Assembly: GCA_964498075.1 (NCBI GenBank)
Contig: CAZCGA010000043.1
Coordinates: forward strand, 1 to 43,273
Length of the DNA stretch: 43,273 bases
Source: CAZCGA01 sp964498075
GTDB lineage: Bacteria > Desulfobacterota > Binatia > HRBIN30
Direction: 5' to 3'
Below, piece after piece: positions 25,334-32,676 of this stretch. The position numbers and the translations under genes are program-made. Each line of letters begins with the position of its first letter. The first letter of the stretch is position 1. The notes under the pieces are model-generated. The model searched no databases and was not told the origin of the DNA. It saw only the letters and a list, made by a program, of their open reading frames with translations.

Positions 25334-26950
25334 TCAGGGCTCGGTGCAGACCGGCGCTGCAGGCTGCAACGGTTGGCCCGTCGAGCCCCTGCGCAAGCGG
25401 TGTCTCTGGGGTCGATGTGGATGGCTGCGGCGCACCGCGCGGATCCGGGCCAGGAACGCATCGGAGCCGCCGCCCTTGTACGACGCTTGCTGTGCGTTCC
25501 GAATCGGAAAGTCCGGCGACGAAGTTTCCCCGCCCACGTAGACGTTGCCGCTCGAGTCAACGGCCACGGCGCGGCCAAGGTCTTCCTTGCTGCCGCCGAT
25601 GCAGGTTGCGTAGCGCTGGCGGCTCAGGTCGGCCGAGAGGATCACGCCGACGGCATCGGCCTTGCCGGCGATCCTTTTCTGAAACGCGTCGGCGGTGACC
25701 GGGAAGTTGTCGGAGAAGGTGGCGCCGCTGACATACACGTTGCCGTGGCTGTCGACGGTCACGCCTTCCGCCCCGTCTCCGACGCGCCCGCCGACGTAGG
25801 TGCTGGCCAGCAGCCGCGTACCGTCCGCCGAGAACTTCGCAACGAAGATGTCTCCGGGATAGTTCGTCCTGAATCCAGTACCGGCGCCGCCGGTGCCGCC
25901 GTACGCCGTCTGCGCGGCTCCGGAGGTAGTCGGGAAATCCGGCGATCTCGTGGCGGCAGCCACGTAGGCGGCCCCGTCCGCATCCACCGCGAGCCCGTGC
26001 GTCTCACTGCCCTCGCTCTGCGAGCCGCCGAGATAGGTACCGTACAACAGACTCGATCCGTCCGCCGCCAGCTTGGCGAGGTAGAGATCGCCGCCACCGT
26101 TGTAGCTGCGGTTGTACGCCCCGGCGGTGGTCGGCATGTCCGTCGACGACGTGCCCATCAGCACGTACGGGCTCCCGGCTGCGTCCACCCGGATCGATGG
26201 CGTGTCCCCATCGCCGCCCGAGCCACCCAGGTAGGTGGCCCAGAGCACGTGCGAACCGTCGGACGCGATCTTGGCGACGACCCCGTCGCGACCGCCGGGC
26301 GGAGTCTGCTGGAAGCCGTTGCGGAACCACTCCGGCGGAAAGCTCCCGGACACGTGGGTGCTCGCGATGTAGATGTCGCCGTTCCGATCGACCGCCAGAT
26401 CACGGATGATGTGCACATCATTGGTACCGAAGTAGCTGCAGAACACCAGGCTCGATCCATCGGGGGTGAGCTTGCACACGAAGCCGTCCTGCGAGCCGTA
26501 CGGCGGTGCATTCGGCCCTCCCTGAAAAGTGGTCTGGAAGGCGCCCGCGGTCACCGGGAAGCCCGCGCCAGCGCGCCCGGCAACGTACACGTAGCCGTCG
26601 TGGTCCACCTCGATGGCGTAGGCGCGGTCGTAGTTCGGCCCGCCGATGAGCGTCGACCAGATGATCTCTCCTTCGGCGTTGAGCTTGGTGACGAACACAT
26701 CGTGGAGGAACGTGCCGCCGGTGTTGAAGGTCGTGTCGAACGCGCCGGGCGTCGTGGGAAAATCGGGCGAGGCGGTGCCGCCCGTCACGTACACGTTACC
26801 GGCGGCGTCCGTCGCAATGTCGCGGAGCGTATCTTCACCCGAGCCGCCCAGGTAGGTGACGAACGCCACGGTCTCGCGCGCCCACGCTGCCGGCGCACTG
26901 GCGATCACGGCGGCGGCAAGCAGCGCAACACAGATCCGCTCCATCGTCAT
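25334..26950 (-). CDS. Secreted SBBP-repeat (seven-bladed beta-propeller) protein
   Basis: A 538-residue exported protein. Residues 1-24 are a signal peptide (hydrophobic VALLAAAVIASAP, likely cleavage after AAWA). Seven SBBP repeats follow, each with a core like DAAGNVYVTGG followed by DFPTTPGAF; cores start near 48, 116, 187, 256, 323, 399 and 465. Seven units fit one closed propeller. CSYFGT and ATCIGG each carry a single Cys. From residue 505 to the end the sequence turns abruptly into a basic, Pro/Arg-rich tail that resembles no repeat and may come from an old frameshift or a lost C-terminal domain. ATG 26950 is 5 bases after the upstream stop; GTG 26959, overlapping that stop as GTGA, is possible. 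It is sandwiched between two GT-C genes. Function unknown; surface binding or glycan acceptor is conceivable. Confidence 0.85.
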   Translation of the reverse strand: MTMERICVALLAAAVIASAPAAWARETVAFVTYLGGSGEDTLRDIATDAAGNVYVTGGTASPDFPTTPGAFDTTFNTGGTFLHDVFVTKLNAEGEIIWSTLIGGPNYDRAYAIEVDHDGYVYVAGRAGAGFPVTAGAFQTTFQGGPNAPPYGSQDGFVCKLTPDGSSLVFCSYFGTNDVHIIRDLAVDRNGDIYIASTHVSGSFPPEWFRNGFQQTPPGGRDGVVAKIASDGSHVLWATYLGGSGGDGDTPSIRVDAAGSPYVLMGTSSTDMPTTAGAYNRSYNGGGDLYLAKLAADGSSLLYGTYLGGSQSEGSETHGLAVDADGAAYVAAATRSPDFPTTSGAAQTAYGGTGGAGTGFRTNYPGDIFVAKFSADGTRLLASTYVGGRVGDGAEGVTVDSHGNVYVSGATFSDNFPVTADAFQKRIAGKADAVGVILSADLSRQRYATCIGGSKEDLGRAVAVDSSGNVYVGGETSSPDFPIRNAQQASYKGGGSDAFLARIRAVRRSHPHRPQRHRLRRGSTGQPLQPAAPVCTEP

Positions 26951-26955
26951 CTTAT

Positions 26956-28440
26956 TCACGACGGCTTCGCGGTGGAACGCAGGGGCCTGTCCCGCATCGC
27001 ACCGGCGCTCCATACCGCCCACGTTGCGAGGCCAAACAGCGCCAGCAGCGCAACCGCGAGCCCGGCGCTCCGCACGTATCCCATACCTTGCAACGTGGTT
27101 AACCACGGCAGGCGCGGTCCCTCAAGGGTGATGTGGATGACCGACTCGACCACGCCGCGACCCTGCTCCACATCGCGGTACATCGCCAGACACCACGACC
27201 AGTACGCCGCGGCCACGCCGACGCCCGTCGCCAGCCACACCGGCAGCGTGCGCAACACACCGGCGGCGATCAGAAACAGGAACGGCACGAACGGCACGAT
27301 GTGTCGCACGCCGCTGTTGAACTGCATCCGGCCATACTGATTGGCGCTGCAGAAGATGAAGAAGGCCACGCCGAGGCTCAGGATGCACCACAGCTCGCTC
27401 CGACCCATCATCCGCATCCCCTCGCGCCACGCCGGCGGGTACAGCGCCAGCACCAACAGCGGCGCCGAGGGGAAGAGCCCGAAGCGCGCATCGAACGCCG
27501 TCGCCCACAGCAAGTCGAGATGCGGCCGATCGATGCCCGCGTATCCCATGTGCGTGTACGTTGCGGCAGGCATGTAGTGTTGCGCCGGATACCAGGGACT
27601 CCCGAAGCAGCGCCACTGATACCACATCAATACCGCGATGCTGAGTGCGGCCCCACCGATGAACTGGGCAACCTCGACCCCGGACCGCATCGACCGCGCG
27701 CGCCAACGCGCCAGCGCATAGACACCGAGCACCGCGAGCACGACCAGCCCGCTGTAGTCGCACACCACCGCCCAGCCGCACAGCACGCCCGCCGGTAGGA
27801 AAAGCGGACGCCGCGGCGCAGCGGCATCGTCCCCTGGCCGCCACAGAAGGACGAATGCAAAGAACGCACAGTGCGCCACCAGCAAGTTCTGGTTCAGCTG
27901 CGCGGTGCGGTAGAAGACCGGTGTCGCCACCGCATAGAGCAGCGCCAATCCCGTGGCCGCACGCCGTGAACCCGTGAGGCGAAGAAGGACATGGAACATG
28001 ACGACCACGCTGAGCGCCGAGAGCGGCGCCATGAGCAAGGCTTGCATCACGGCGGCACCCAGGCCGAACTTCACGTCGAGCCCGCGGGCGCGGGCCTTGC
28101 GGTAGAACTCGCGCGCCATCGGGTACTGGGAGTTGTACTCGCCCGGCTCCTGCTCCGGCGCGGCGGCGCGCACGCGCTGCTGCCAGGCAACGGCACGATC
28201 GATGATCGGGCGGCTGATGACATAGGGAATCGCGCCGAGCATCGACGCACCGGGATTGTTGTCGATGAACGCGCCTCGTCCGGGCACCTCGAAGATGTCC
28301 GGGTGGAAGCCGACGTACTCCGAGACGTCGAAGCTCAAATGATCCCCCAAGCTCAACGCCGGATAAATCTCGCGCACCGTGTTGGTGGCGAAGTGCAGCA
28401 CGTACAGCAGCCAGCACGTAATGAACAGGCGCAGCGCCAC
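26956..28440 (-). CDS. GT-C-like polytopic membrane protein, probable glycosyltransferase
   Basis: A 494-residue membrane protein with about ten helices. After the first helix a long loop contains DHLSFDVSEYVGFHPD and AFIDNNPGASML, where a GT-C enzyme has its acidic catalytic residues. YNSQYPMAREFYRKARARG lies in the same loop. FFIFCSANQYGRMQFNSGVRHIVPFVPF in the C-terminal half (split here as CSANQYGRMQF and GVRHIVPFVPF) is the kind of helix-loop motif common in bacterial mannosyltransferase-like proteins. GTG 28440 is preferred: a G-run from the palindromic repeat lies about 9 bases upstream. A TTG at 28446 overlapping the flippase TGA is the alternative. The family is unnamed; an activity is inferred from topology and neighbours. 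Confidence 0.65.
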   Translation of the reverse strand: MALRLFITCWLLYVLHFATNTVREIYPALSLGDHLSFDVSEYVGFHPDIFEVPGRGAFIDNNPGASMLGAIPYVISRPIIDRAVAWQQRVRAAAPEQEPGEYNSQYPMAREFYRKARARGLDVKFGLGAAVMQALLMAPLSALSVVVMFHVLLRLTGSRRAATGLALLYAVATPVFYRTAQLNQNLLVAHCAFFAFVLLWRPGDDAAAPRRPLFLPAGVLCGWAVVCDYSGLVVLAVLGVYALARWRARSMRSGVEVAQFIGGAALSIAVLMWYQWRCFGSPWYPAQHYMPAATYTHMGYAGIDRPHLDLLWATAFDARFGLFPSAPLLVLALYPPAWREGMRMMGRSELWCILSLGVAFFIFCSANQYGRMQFNSGVRHIVPFVPFLFLIAAGVLRTLPVWLATGVGVAAAYWSWCLAMYRDVEQGRGVVESVIHITLEGPRLPWLTTLQGMGYVRSAGLAVALLALFGLATWAVWSAGAMRDRPLRSTAKPS

Positions 28441-28442
28441 GC

Positions 28443-29726
28443 TCAAATGCCCCCGGGCCCCCCTTTTTCAAAGGGGGGAGCATAGGGAAGCGCCGTCGGC
28501 GCACCGGCGGTTGCTGGACGGACCGACGTCAGCATCCCGCGGGCACACCACCAGGCAGCGCCCCACACCGCCACCTCCGTCACCAGCAGCGCTGCCGCCG
28601 CACCGGCCGGGCCGCTGCTGAAGTACGCCATCGGGATGAGGGGCAGCGCGACAGCCGCACCGAGCGCGGCGGTCGCCATCTCCGCGGTCTGGCGGCCGGC
28701 CGCGATCAAACCGAAGCGGTAGTGTCCACTCACCGCAGCCACCGCGCAGACCGCCGCCATCCACTGCAGGGCCGTACCGGCGGGCGCGAACGCGGCACCG
28801 TACACCAGCGTCACCATTGCCGGCGCCACGGCGACCCACACCGCCGCCCCGACAACCGAAACCACCACCACAACGCGCAGGGACCGGTCGATCAACCCCG
28901 CGAAAGTCGGCGCACCTTGCTGCCACGCCCGCGCCAGCGACGGCAGCAGATTGAAATAGTACAGCCAGACGAAGGTGTGCACCGCCATGAGGATGCGCAG
29001 CGCGCCGGCGAAGAAACCGACGTCTTGCGCCGGCGCGATGAGCCCGAGGATCAACGTCGCACCGGACAAGCGCACCACCCAGAACATCTGGCTCAAGCCG
29101 ATCGGCACGCCTTCCCGAAATAGACGCTTCGAAAACACCAGCCGCCCACGCACCACTGGTCCAAACTGGCGGCGATATTGCCACACGCTGAACGCCGCCG
29201 CGGCACACATCGCGCACAACTCCGCAACCGCGGCCATCCAGACGTCCGCAGCGACGCGCACGGCGGCGAAGACCACCACCGTAAACACGAGCGTCCGGAT
29301 GAAGTTCGTCGCCGCCACCGTGCTCATACGGTCGTGCCCCTGAAACACCCACTGCAGCGTCAACGGCGCGACCAGCAGGCTGGCACCACAGATCAACAGC
29401 ATCTGCGTCGCGACGGGCGAACGGCGTGTCAGCACCGCGAAGATGATCATCCCGAGGTAGGCGACGATCGCCAGCGCGAACCGCGCGAGGACGATCTCCC
29501 AAACCAGCTCGGCAGTGCGGGCACGGTCCTTGGCAATCTCGCGCGCGCCGTACGGCCCGAAGCCCTGTTCCACCATGAGCCCGGCACACATCAGTACGGC
29601 CGCGACAAACTCGACGAGGCCGAGACCCTCGGGGCCGGTAACGCGCGCCAAATACGTGAAGGCCGCGAAGGCGGCCAGCTTACCGGCGACTTCCGCCCCG
29701 GACAGGGAGAGGAAGTTCCTCAGCAT
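28443..29726 (-). CDS. Wzx-like flippase / polysaccharide biosynthesis protein
   Basis: A 427-residue protein of the MOP exporter superfamily with 12 or so helices. The N-terminal FLSLSGAEVAGKLAAFAAFTYLARVTGPEGLG is typical of O-antigen/teichoic-acid flippases (split here as LSGAEVAGK and LARVTGPEGLG), and FGPYGAREIAKDR follows as usual. It would flip a polyprenyl-diphosphate oligosaccharide across the inner membrane. The last 11 codons are supplied by a dispersed palindromic repeat (peptide APPFEKGGPGGI before TGA), so the native C-terminus has been replaced or extended. ATG 29726 fits the family start. It lies 31 bases after the radical SAM gene and runs into the GT-C gene. The assignment is confident. 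Confidence 0.87.
   Translation of the reverse strand: MLRNFLSLSGAEVAGKLAAFAAFTYLARVTGPEGLGLVEFVAAVLMCAGLMVEQGFGPYGAREIAKDRARTAELVWEIVLARFALAIVAYLGMIIFAVLTRRSPVATQMLLICGASLLVAPLTLQWVFQGHDRMSTVAATNFIRTLVFTVVVFAAVRVAADVWMAAVAELCAMCAAAAFSVWQYRRQFGPVVRGRLVFSKRLFREGVPIGLSQMFWVVRLSGATLILGLIAPAQDVGFFAGALRILMAVHTFVWLYYFNLLPSLARAWQQGAPTFAGLIDRSLRVVVVVSVVGAAVWVAVAPAMVTLVYGAAFAPAGTALQWMAAVCAVAAVSGHYRFGLIAAGRQTAEMATAALGAAVALPLIPMAYFSSGPAGAAAALLVTEVAVWGAAWWCARGMLTSVRPATAGAPTALPYAPPFEKGGPGGI
28458..28478. repeat. Dispersed palindromic repeat of the PPFEKGG-coding type
   Basis: CCCCCCTTT (28458-28466) and AAAGGGGGG (28470-28478) form a perfect 9-base stem with a 3-base loop. The element lies across the flippase 3' end and codes there for PPFEKGG. 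It is the kind of short repeat found in many copies in cyanobacterial and deltaproteobacterial genomes. On the minus strand the downstream G-run may act as ribosome site for the next gene. Confidence 0.8.
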
Positions 29727-29757
29727 CGTCCGATGTGAAACGGCAGACGGGATGTCT

Positions 29758-30897
29758 TCACGTTTCGCTTTTCACGGGAACGGTTGGCTTCCAGTCGGCG
29801 CGTTCATCCGCCGCCAGTGGCACCGGCTGACGCCACACCTTGGCACCCACCATCGCGCGGGCCAACTGCAGCGGTTGGAACGTGATGCTCGGCCACATGA
29901 AGACCTCGTTGGTGCAGTGACATTCCTTGGCGGCGATGCTGGCGCGCCGACGGCGTACGGCCTCCGAGTGCCAGATCTCCTTGAACGACTGCCGGCGCAG
30001 ATTGCCGATGGGTGGGTGCTGCTCGCAGACGCTGACGTCACCATTCGCGTACACCACCGCACTGAGCACGCCGGCGCGGCACGGGATCACCTGGCGCTGC
30101 TCGTCCGCCGTCTTCACCTTGGCCCATTGCAACATCGGCTCGACGATGCCGCCGTAGCGGCCGTGCTCACGCGACGCCCAAAGCCGCCGCACGTAGTCGT
30201 ACAACCCCTGGTACTCGGCCAGCTTCGGCCCCTGCAGCGACGGGTTCTTGCGATCGCCGCGGATGAGCGCCAGGTTGTGATGCGTCATCTGCGGGCAGCG
30301 CTCGAACAGAAAGGTCGTCAGCCGGCGGATCTCGTCCATGTTGTCGGCGGTCGCCGTCGAGATCGCATGAATCTGCAGCCGTGGATCCTCACGCTGTAGC
30401 TCCGCCAAGCCGTCGTAGGTGTCCATCGCCTTGGCGAACGAGCCCTGCGCGACGCGGAAGCGGTCGTGGAACTCGGCCATGCCGTCGAGCGACAGCTCGA
30501 CCCCGAACAGGCGCAGGGTCGGCTCCTGCAGCGTCTCACGGATCTGCGTGACCGTGCGCTCGCGGAAGTAGCCGTTGGTCGGAACGTAGATCTCCTTCAC
30601 GCCGTTCCGGCGGATGAACTGCCGGCAGATCGCCCCGAACTCCTTGCGGAGGAACGGCTCGCCGCCCGAGAGATTCAGGTTCTCGATGCGCCCGAGCTGG
30701 TTGGACAGATCCACCATCTCCTCGAAGGTCAAGTCGTCCGGGCTGTTGAGGCTCTGCCAGTAGAAACAGTGCTCGCACTTCATGTTGCAGATCGAGTTGA
30801 TGAACAGAATGACGAACGGCGGACTCGGAACGTCCGGGATACTCAGGTTCTGCCAAGTCAGACGGGCGTGCTTGGCGACGCGGTTCAGCAGCGGCAT
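29758..30897 (-). CDS. Radical SAM / SPASM domain protein
   Basis: A 379-residue radical SAM enzyme. The [4Fe-4S] motif CNMKCEHC has cysteines 37, 41 and 44; GGEPFLR at 78-84 is the AdoMet-binding GGE segment. A SPASM-like C-terminal region carries Cys273, Cys291, Cys326 and Cys328, ligands for one or more auxiliary clusters, with VYANGDVSVCE and IGNLRRQSFKEIWHSE as usual. SPASM proteins modify peptides or proteins, or act on sugars and alcohols. No small precursor-peptide gene is visible next to it. It lies between the deacetylase (69 bases upstream) and the flippase (31 bases downstream), so a role in modifying a glycan building block is possible. The family is certain; the substrate is unknown. 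Confidence 0.9.
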   Translation of the reverse strand: MPLLNRVAKHARLTWQNLSIPDVPSPPFVILFINSICNMKCEHCFYWQSLNSPDDLTFEEMVDLSNQLGRIENLNLSGGEPFLRKEFGAICRQFIRRNGVKEIYVPTNGYFRERTVTQIRETLQEPTLRLFGVELSLDGMAEFHDRFRVAQGSFAKAMDTYDGLAELQREDPRLQIHAISTATADNMDEIRRLTTFLFERCPQMTHHNLALIRGDRKNPSLQGPKLAEYQGLYDYVRRLWASREHGRYGGIVEPMLQWAKVKTADEQRQVIPCRAGVLSAVVYANGDVSVCEQHPPIGNLRRQSFKEIWHSEAVRRRRASIAAKECHCTNEVFMWPSITFQPLQLARAMVGAKVWRQPVPLAADERADWKPTVPVKSET

Positions 30898-30966
30898 GGT
30901 CGTTCGCGCGTTTGGGCGTGGCCGGATTCTACATGCTTTTGCGCGCCGGACAAAGGCAGGCCGGTG

Positions 30967-31710
30967 TCAATCGCGCCCGAGGAGGCCGCGCAGCGAGCGG
31001 CCCCAGCGCCGCAGCGTGAGATAGCCGTCGAGCCGGCCCGCCAGCACCTGCCCGAGGGCGCGGGTCCGGAAGTAGTACATGTCGATCCGCGGCAGATCAT
31101 AGGCCGTATCGCTGCCGGCACGCTGCAGCACGGTCGTACACGACGCGCGGAACTCCCGTCGCACGATCTCCCGCGCCGCCGGGCTCACGTTGCCGAACGG
31201 GTAGGCGAAGCTCACGACGGGCTTGCCCAGTCGATTCTCGATGTCGAGGCGCGACGTCACGATCTCGTCTTCCGTCTGTGCAGCGGAGAGCCGGCGCAGA
31301 TCCGCGTGGGTCCTGGTGTGTGTGCCGATCTCGACGCCGGCGGCGGCAAGCGTCTTCACCTGCTCCCACGAGAGCAACCGGCGCGTTCCGAGCAGCGGCG
31401 GCGGCGGCGCCCAGTCGTTCTGCCCGCCGACGTGGCCGGTCACCAGAAAGACGGTGGCCCCGAAGCCATGCGCGCGCAGCACGCCGAAGGCTTCCTCGTA
31501 GAAGTTGGCGTAGCCGTCGTCGAAGGTCAGCACGGCGCAGCGCTCGGGCCAGGAGCCGGTGGTGTCACGGTGCGCCACGGCGTCTTGGAGCGAGATACCG
31601 CGAAACCCGAGCGTCGCCAGCACCGCCATGTGCTCCGCGAGGCCGCGCGGCGCCACCGACACCACCGAGCCGCTGGTGTCGATCGAATGGTACGTCAAGA
31701 TGGCGAGCAT
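30967..31710 (-). CDS. Polysaccharide deacetylase (NodB-like, CE4)
   Basis: A 247-residue carbohydrate esterase 4 protein. Motif 1 TFDDGY is at 62-67 (catalytic base Asp64, metal-binding Asp65), and motif 2 is HTRTH with His131 and His135. FAYPFGNVSP is the motif 3 region. CE4 enzymes remove N-acetyl or O-acetyl groups from chitin-like or peptidoglycan sugars. No signal peptide is seen at the chosen start, ATG 31710 (MLAILTYHSID, with AGAAGAG two bases upstream), so it may act in the cytoplasm on a lipid-linked intermediate. The frame is open further upstream to 31944, but that part is Arg/Ala/Pro-rich shadow of the GT2 gene. The GT2 end overlaps this start by 16 bases. Confidence 0.88.
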   Translation of the reverse strand: MLAILTYHSIDTSGSVVSVAPRGLAEHMAVLATLGFRGISLQDAVAHRDTTGSWPERCAVLTFDDGYANFYEEAFGVLRAHGFGATVFLVTGHVGGQNDWAPPPPLLGTRRLLSWEQVKTLAAAGVEIGTHTRTHADLRRLSAAQTEDEIVTSRLDIENRLGKPVVSFAYPFGNVSPAAREIVRREFRASCTTVLQRAGSDTAYDLPRIDMYYFRTRALGQVLAGRLDGYLTLRRWGRSLRGLLGRD

Positions 31711-32672
31711 TTCTCTTCTGCTGGTGGCTGGTGGCTGATGGCTGATGGCTCGCGGGCTGGCGGCCGGCTGACGTACCCGATCAGCTCCCCGATGGCCCAG
31801 CTCGCGAGCAGGACGGTCGTCAACGGAGCCCCCGTTGCAACCTGCGCGAGCGTCCGGCGCTGGCGAGCCATGTGCCCGAGGACCCGCGCGAGCAGCAACC
31901 CCGGCAGGAGGGCGGTGCCGGCGGCATAAGCGAGGCGCCGCCACGTGCTCCAGCCGGCGGCGCGCGTCTCAGCGAACACCCGGCCCCAGTCGATGCGCTC
32001 GCGGAACGCCTGGCGCAGCGTGATCGCCGGCCGCTGCTGATAGACGACGATGCGCGGATCGAAGAACATCACCTCGCCACGTGCCTGCAGTGCCGCATGC
32101 ACGACGGGCTCGTGGTACGCATCGCACCACGTCGCGCGCACCGATTGCAGCGCGCCGCGCTTGTACGTGACGTTGACGTCCGAGATGGATGGCGCCGTGC
32201 CGGCCGGCCGTGGGAGGCCGTAACGGCCGAAGTCGCAGTAGTAGAGCGCCCAGTTGAGCGGCCGGTCAACGGCGTTTTCGATCGCCCCGCCGATGACGGC
32301 GTGCGGCTGCTGGTGCGCGGCGCGGATCTGCCGACACCAGTCAGCCGCTGGCACAGCGTGATCTTCGGTCATCGCCACGATGCGCCCGGCCGCCAGCCCG
32401 AGTCCCACCGCGCGGCGCCGATCGTAGAGTCGATGGGCGTGTGCGGAGACGGTGGCCGATGCGGCCATGCCGAGATCCTCGATGAAGTGGAATCGGACTG
32501 CAGTGAACTCGGGAGCCAATCCGGCGATGTCAGCCGACCAGCGGTCGTACGGCACGATGATTTCTGTCTCGGCCGGATCCGTTTGCGGGCGCAGCGCAGC
32601 GAGGCACCGGCGCAGCGCATCCTTGCCGCTCACCAGGGTGATCACGATTGACAGAGAACCCTCGCCACTCAC
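31695..32672 (-). CDS. GT2 family glycosyltransferase
   Basis: A 325-residue GT-A enzyme. It opens with SLSIVITLVSGKDALRRCL; the nucleotide-binding region has EIIVPYDRW, and TEDHAVP (E103, D104) stands where the metal-binding DxD is expected. A C-terminal hydrophobic stretch (about 262-300) suggests membrane association. DVNVTYKRGAL and AWYDA-like YHEPVVHAAL match the acceptor part of this family. GTG 32672 is preferred over ATG 32693: GGGGGAG lies 7 bases before it, and it follows the stop of the upstream GT4 gene by 4 bases. Its C-terminus (REPSAISHQPPA) is coded by a heptamer repeat and overlaps the deacetylase start. The sugar is unknown. Confidence 0.83.
   Translation of the reverse strand: MSGEGSLSIVITLVSGKDALRRCLAALRPQTDPAETEIIVPYDRWSADIAGLAPEFTAVRFHFIEDLGMAASATVSAHAHRLYDRRRAVGLGLAAGRIVAMTEDHAVPAADWCRQIRAAHQQPHAVIGGAIENAVDRPLNWALYYCDFGRYGLPRPAGTAPSISDVNVTYKRGALQSVRATWCDAYHEPVVHAALQARGEVMFFDPRIVVYQQRPAITLRQAFRERIDWGRVFAETRAAGWSTWRRLAYAAGTALLPGLLLARVLGHMARQRRTLAQVATGAPLTTVLLASWAIGELIGYVSRPPAREPSAISHQPPAEEKCSPS
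31723..31750. repeat. Four tandem heptamers (GRTGGCT)
   Basis: On the plus strand GGTGGCT, GGTGGCT, GATGGCT and GATGGCT stand in direct succession. The tract codes for the ISHQPP end of the GT2 protein and lies directly before the deacetylase start, so it spans a translated gene junction. The unit length of 7 matches two intergenic tracts in this window. Confidence 0.8.
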
Positions 32673-32676
32673 CAGA

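Noticed and set aside
21869..25541. Two plus-strand open frames above 600 codons
   Set aside because: Both are antisense to the ICMT, GT2 and GT39 genes and have the Arg/His/Gln/Asp composition of reversed high-GC codons.
27122..28504. A 460-codon minus-strand open frame over the GT-C gene
   Set aside because: It is an alternative frame of the membrane protein, Arg/Gly/Ala-rich and without hydrophobic helices.
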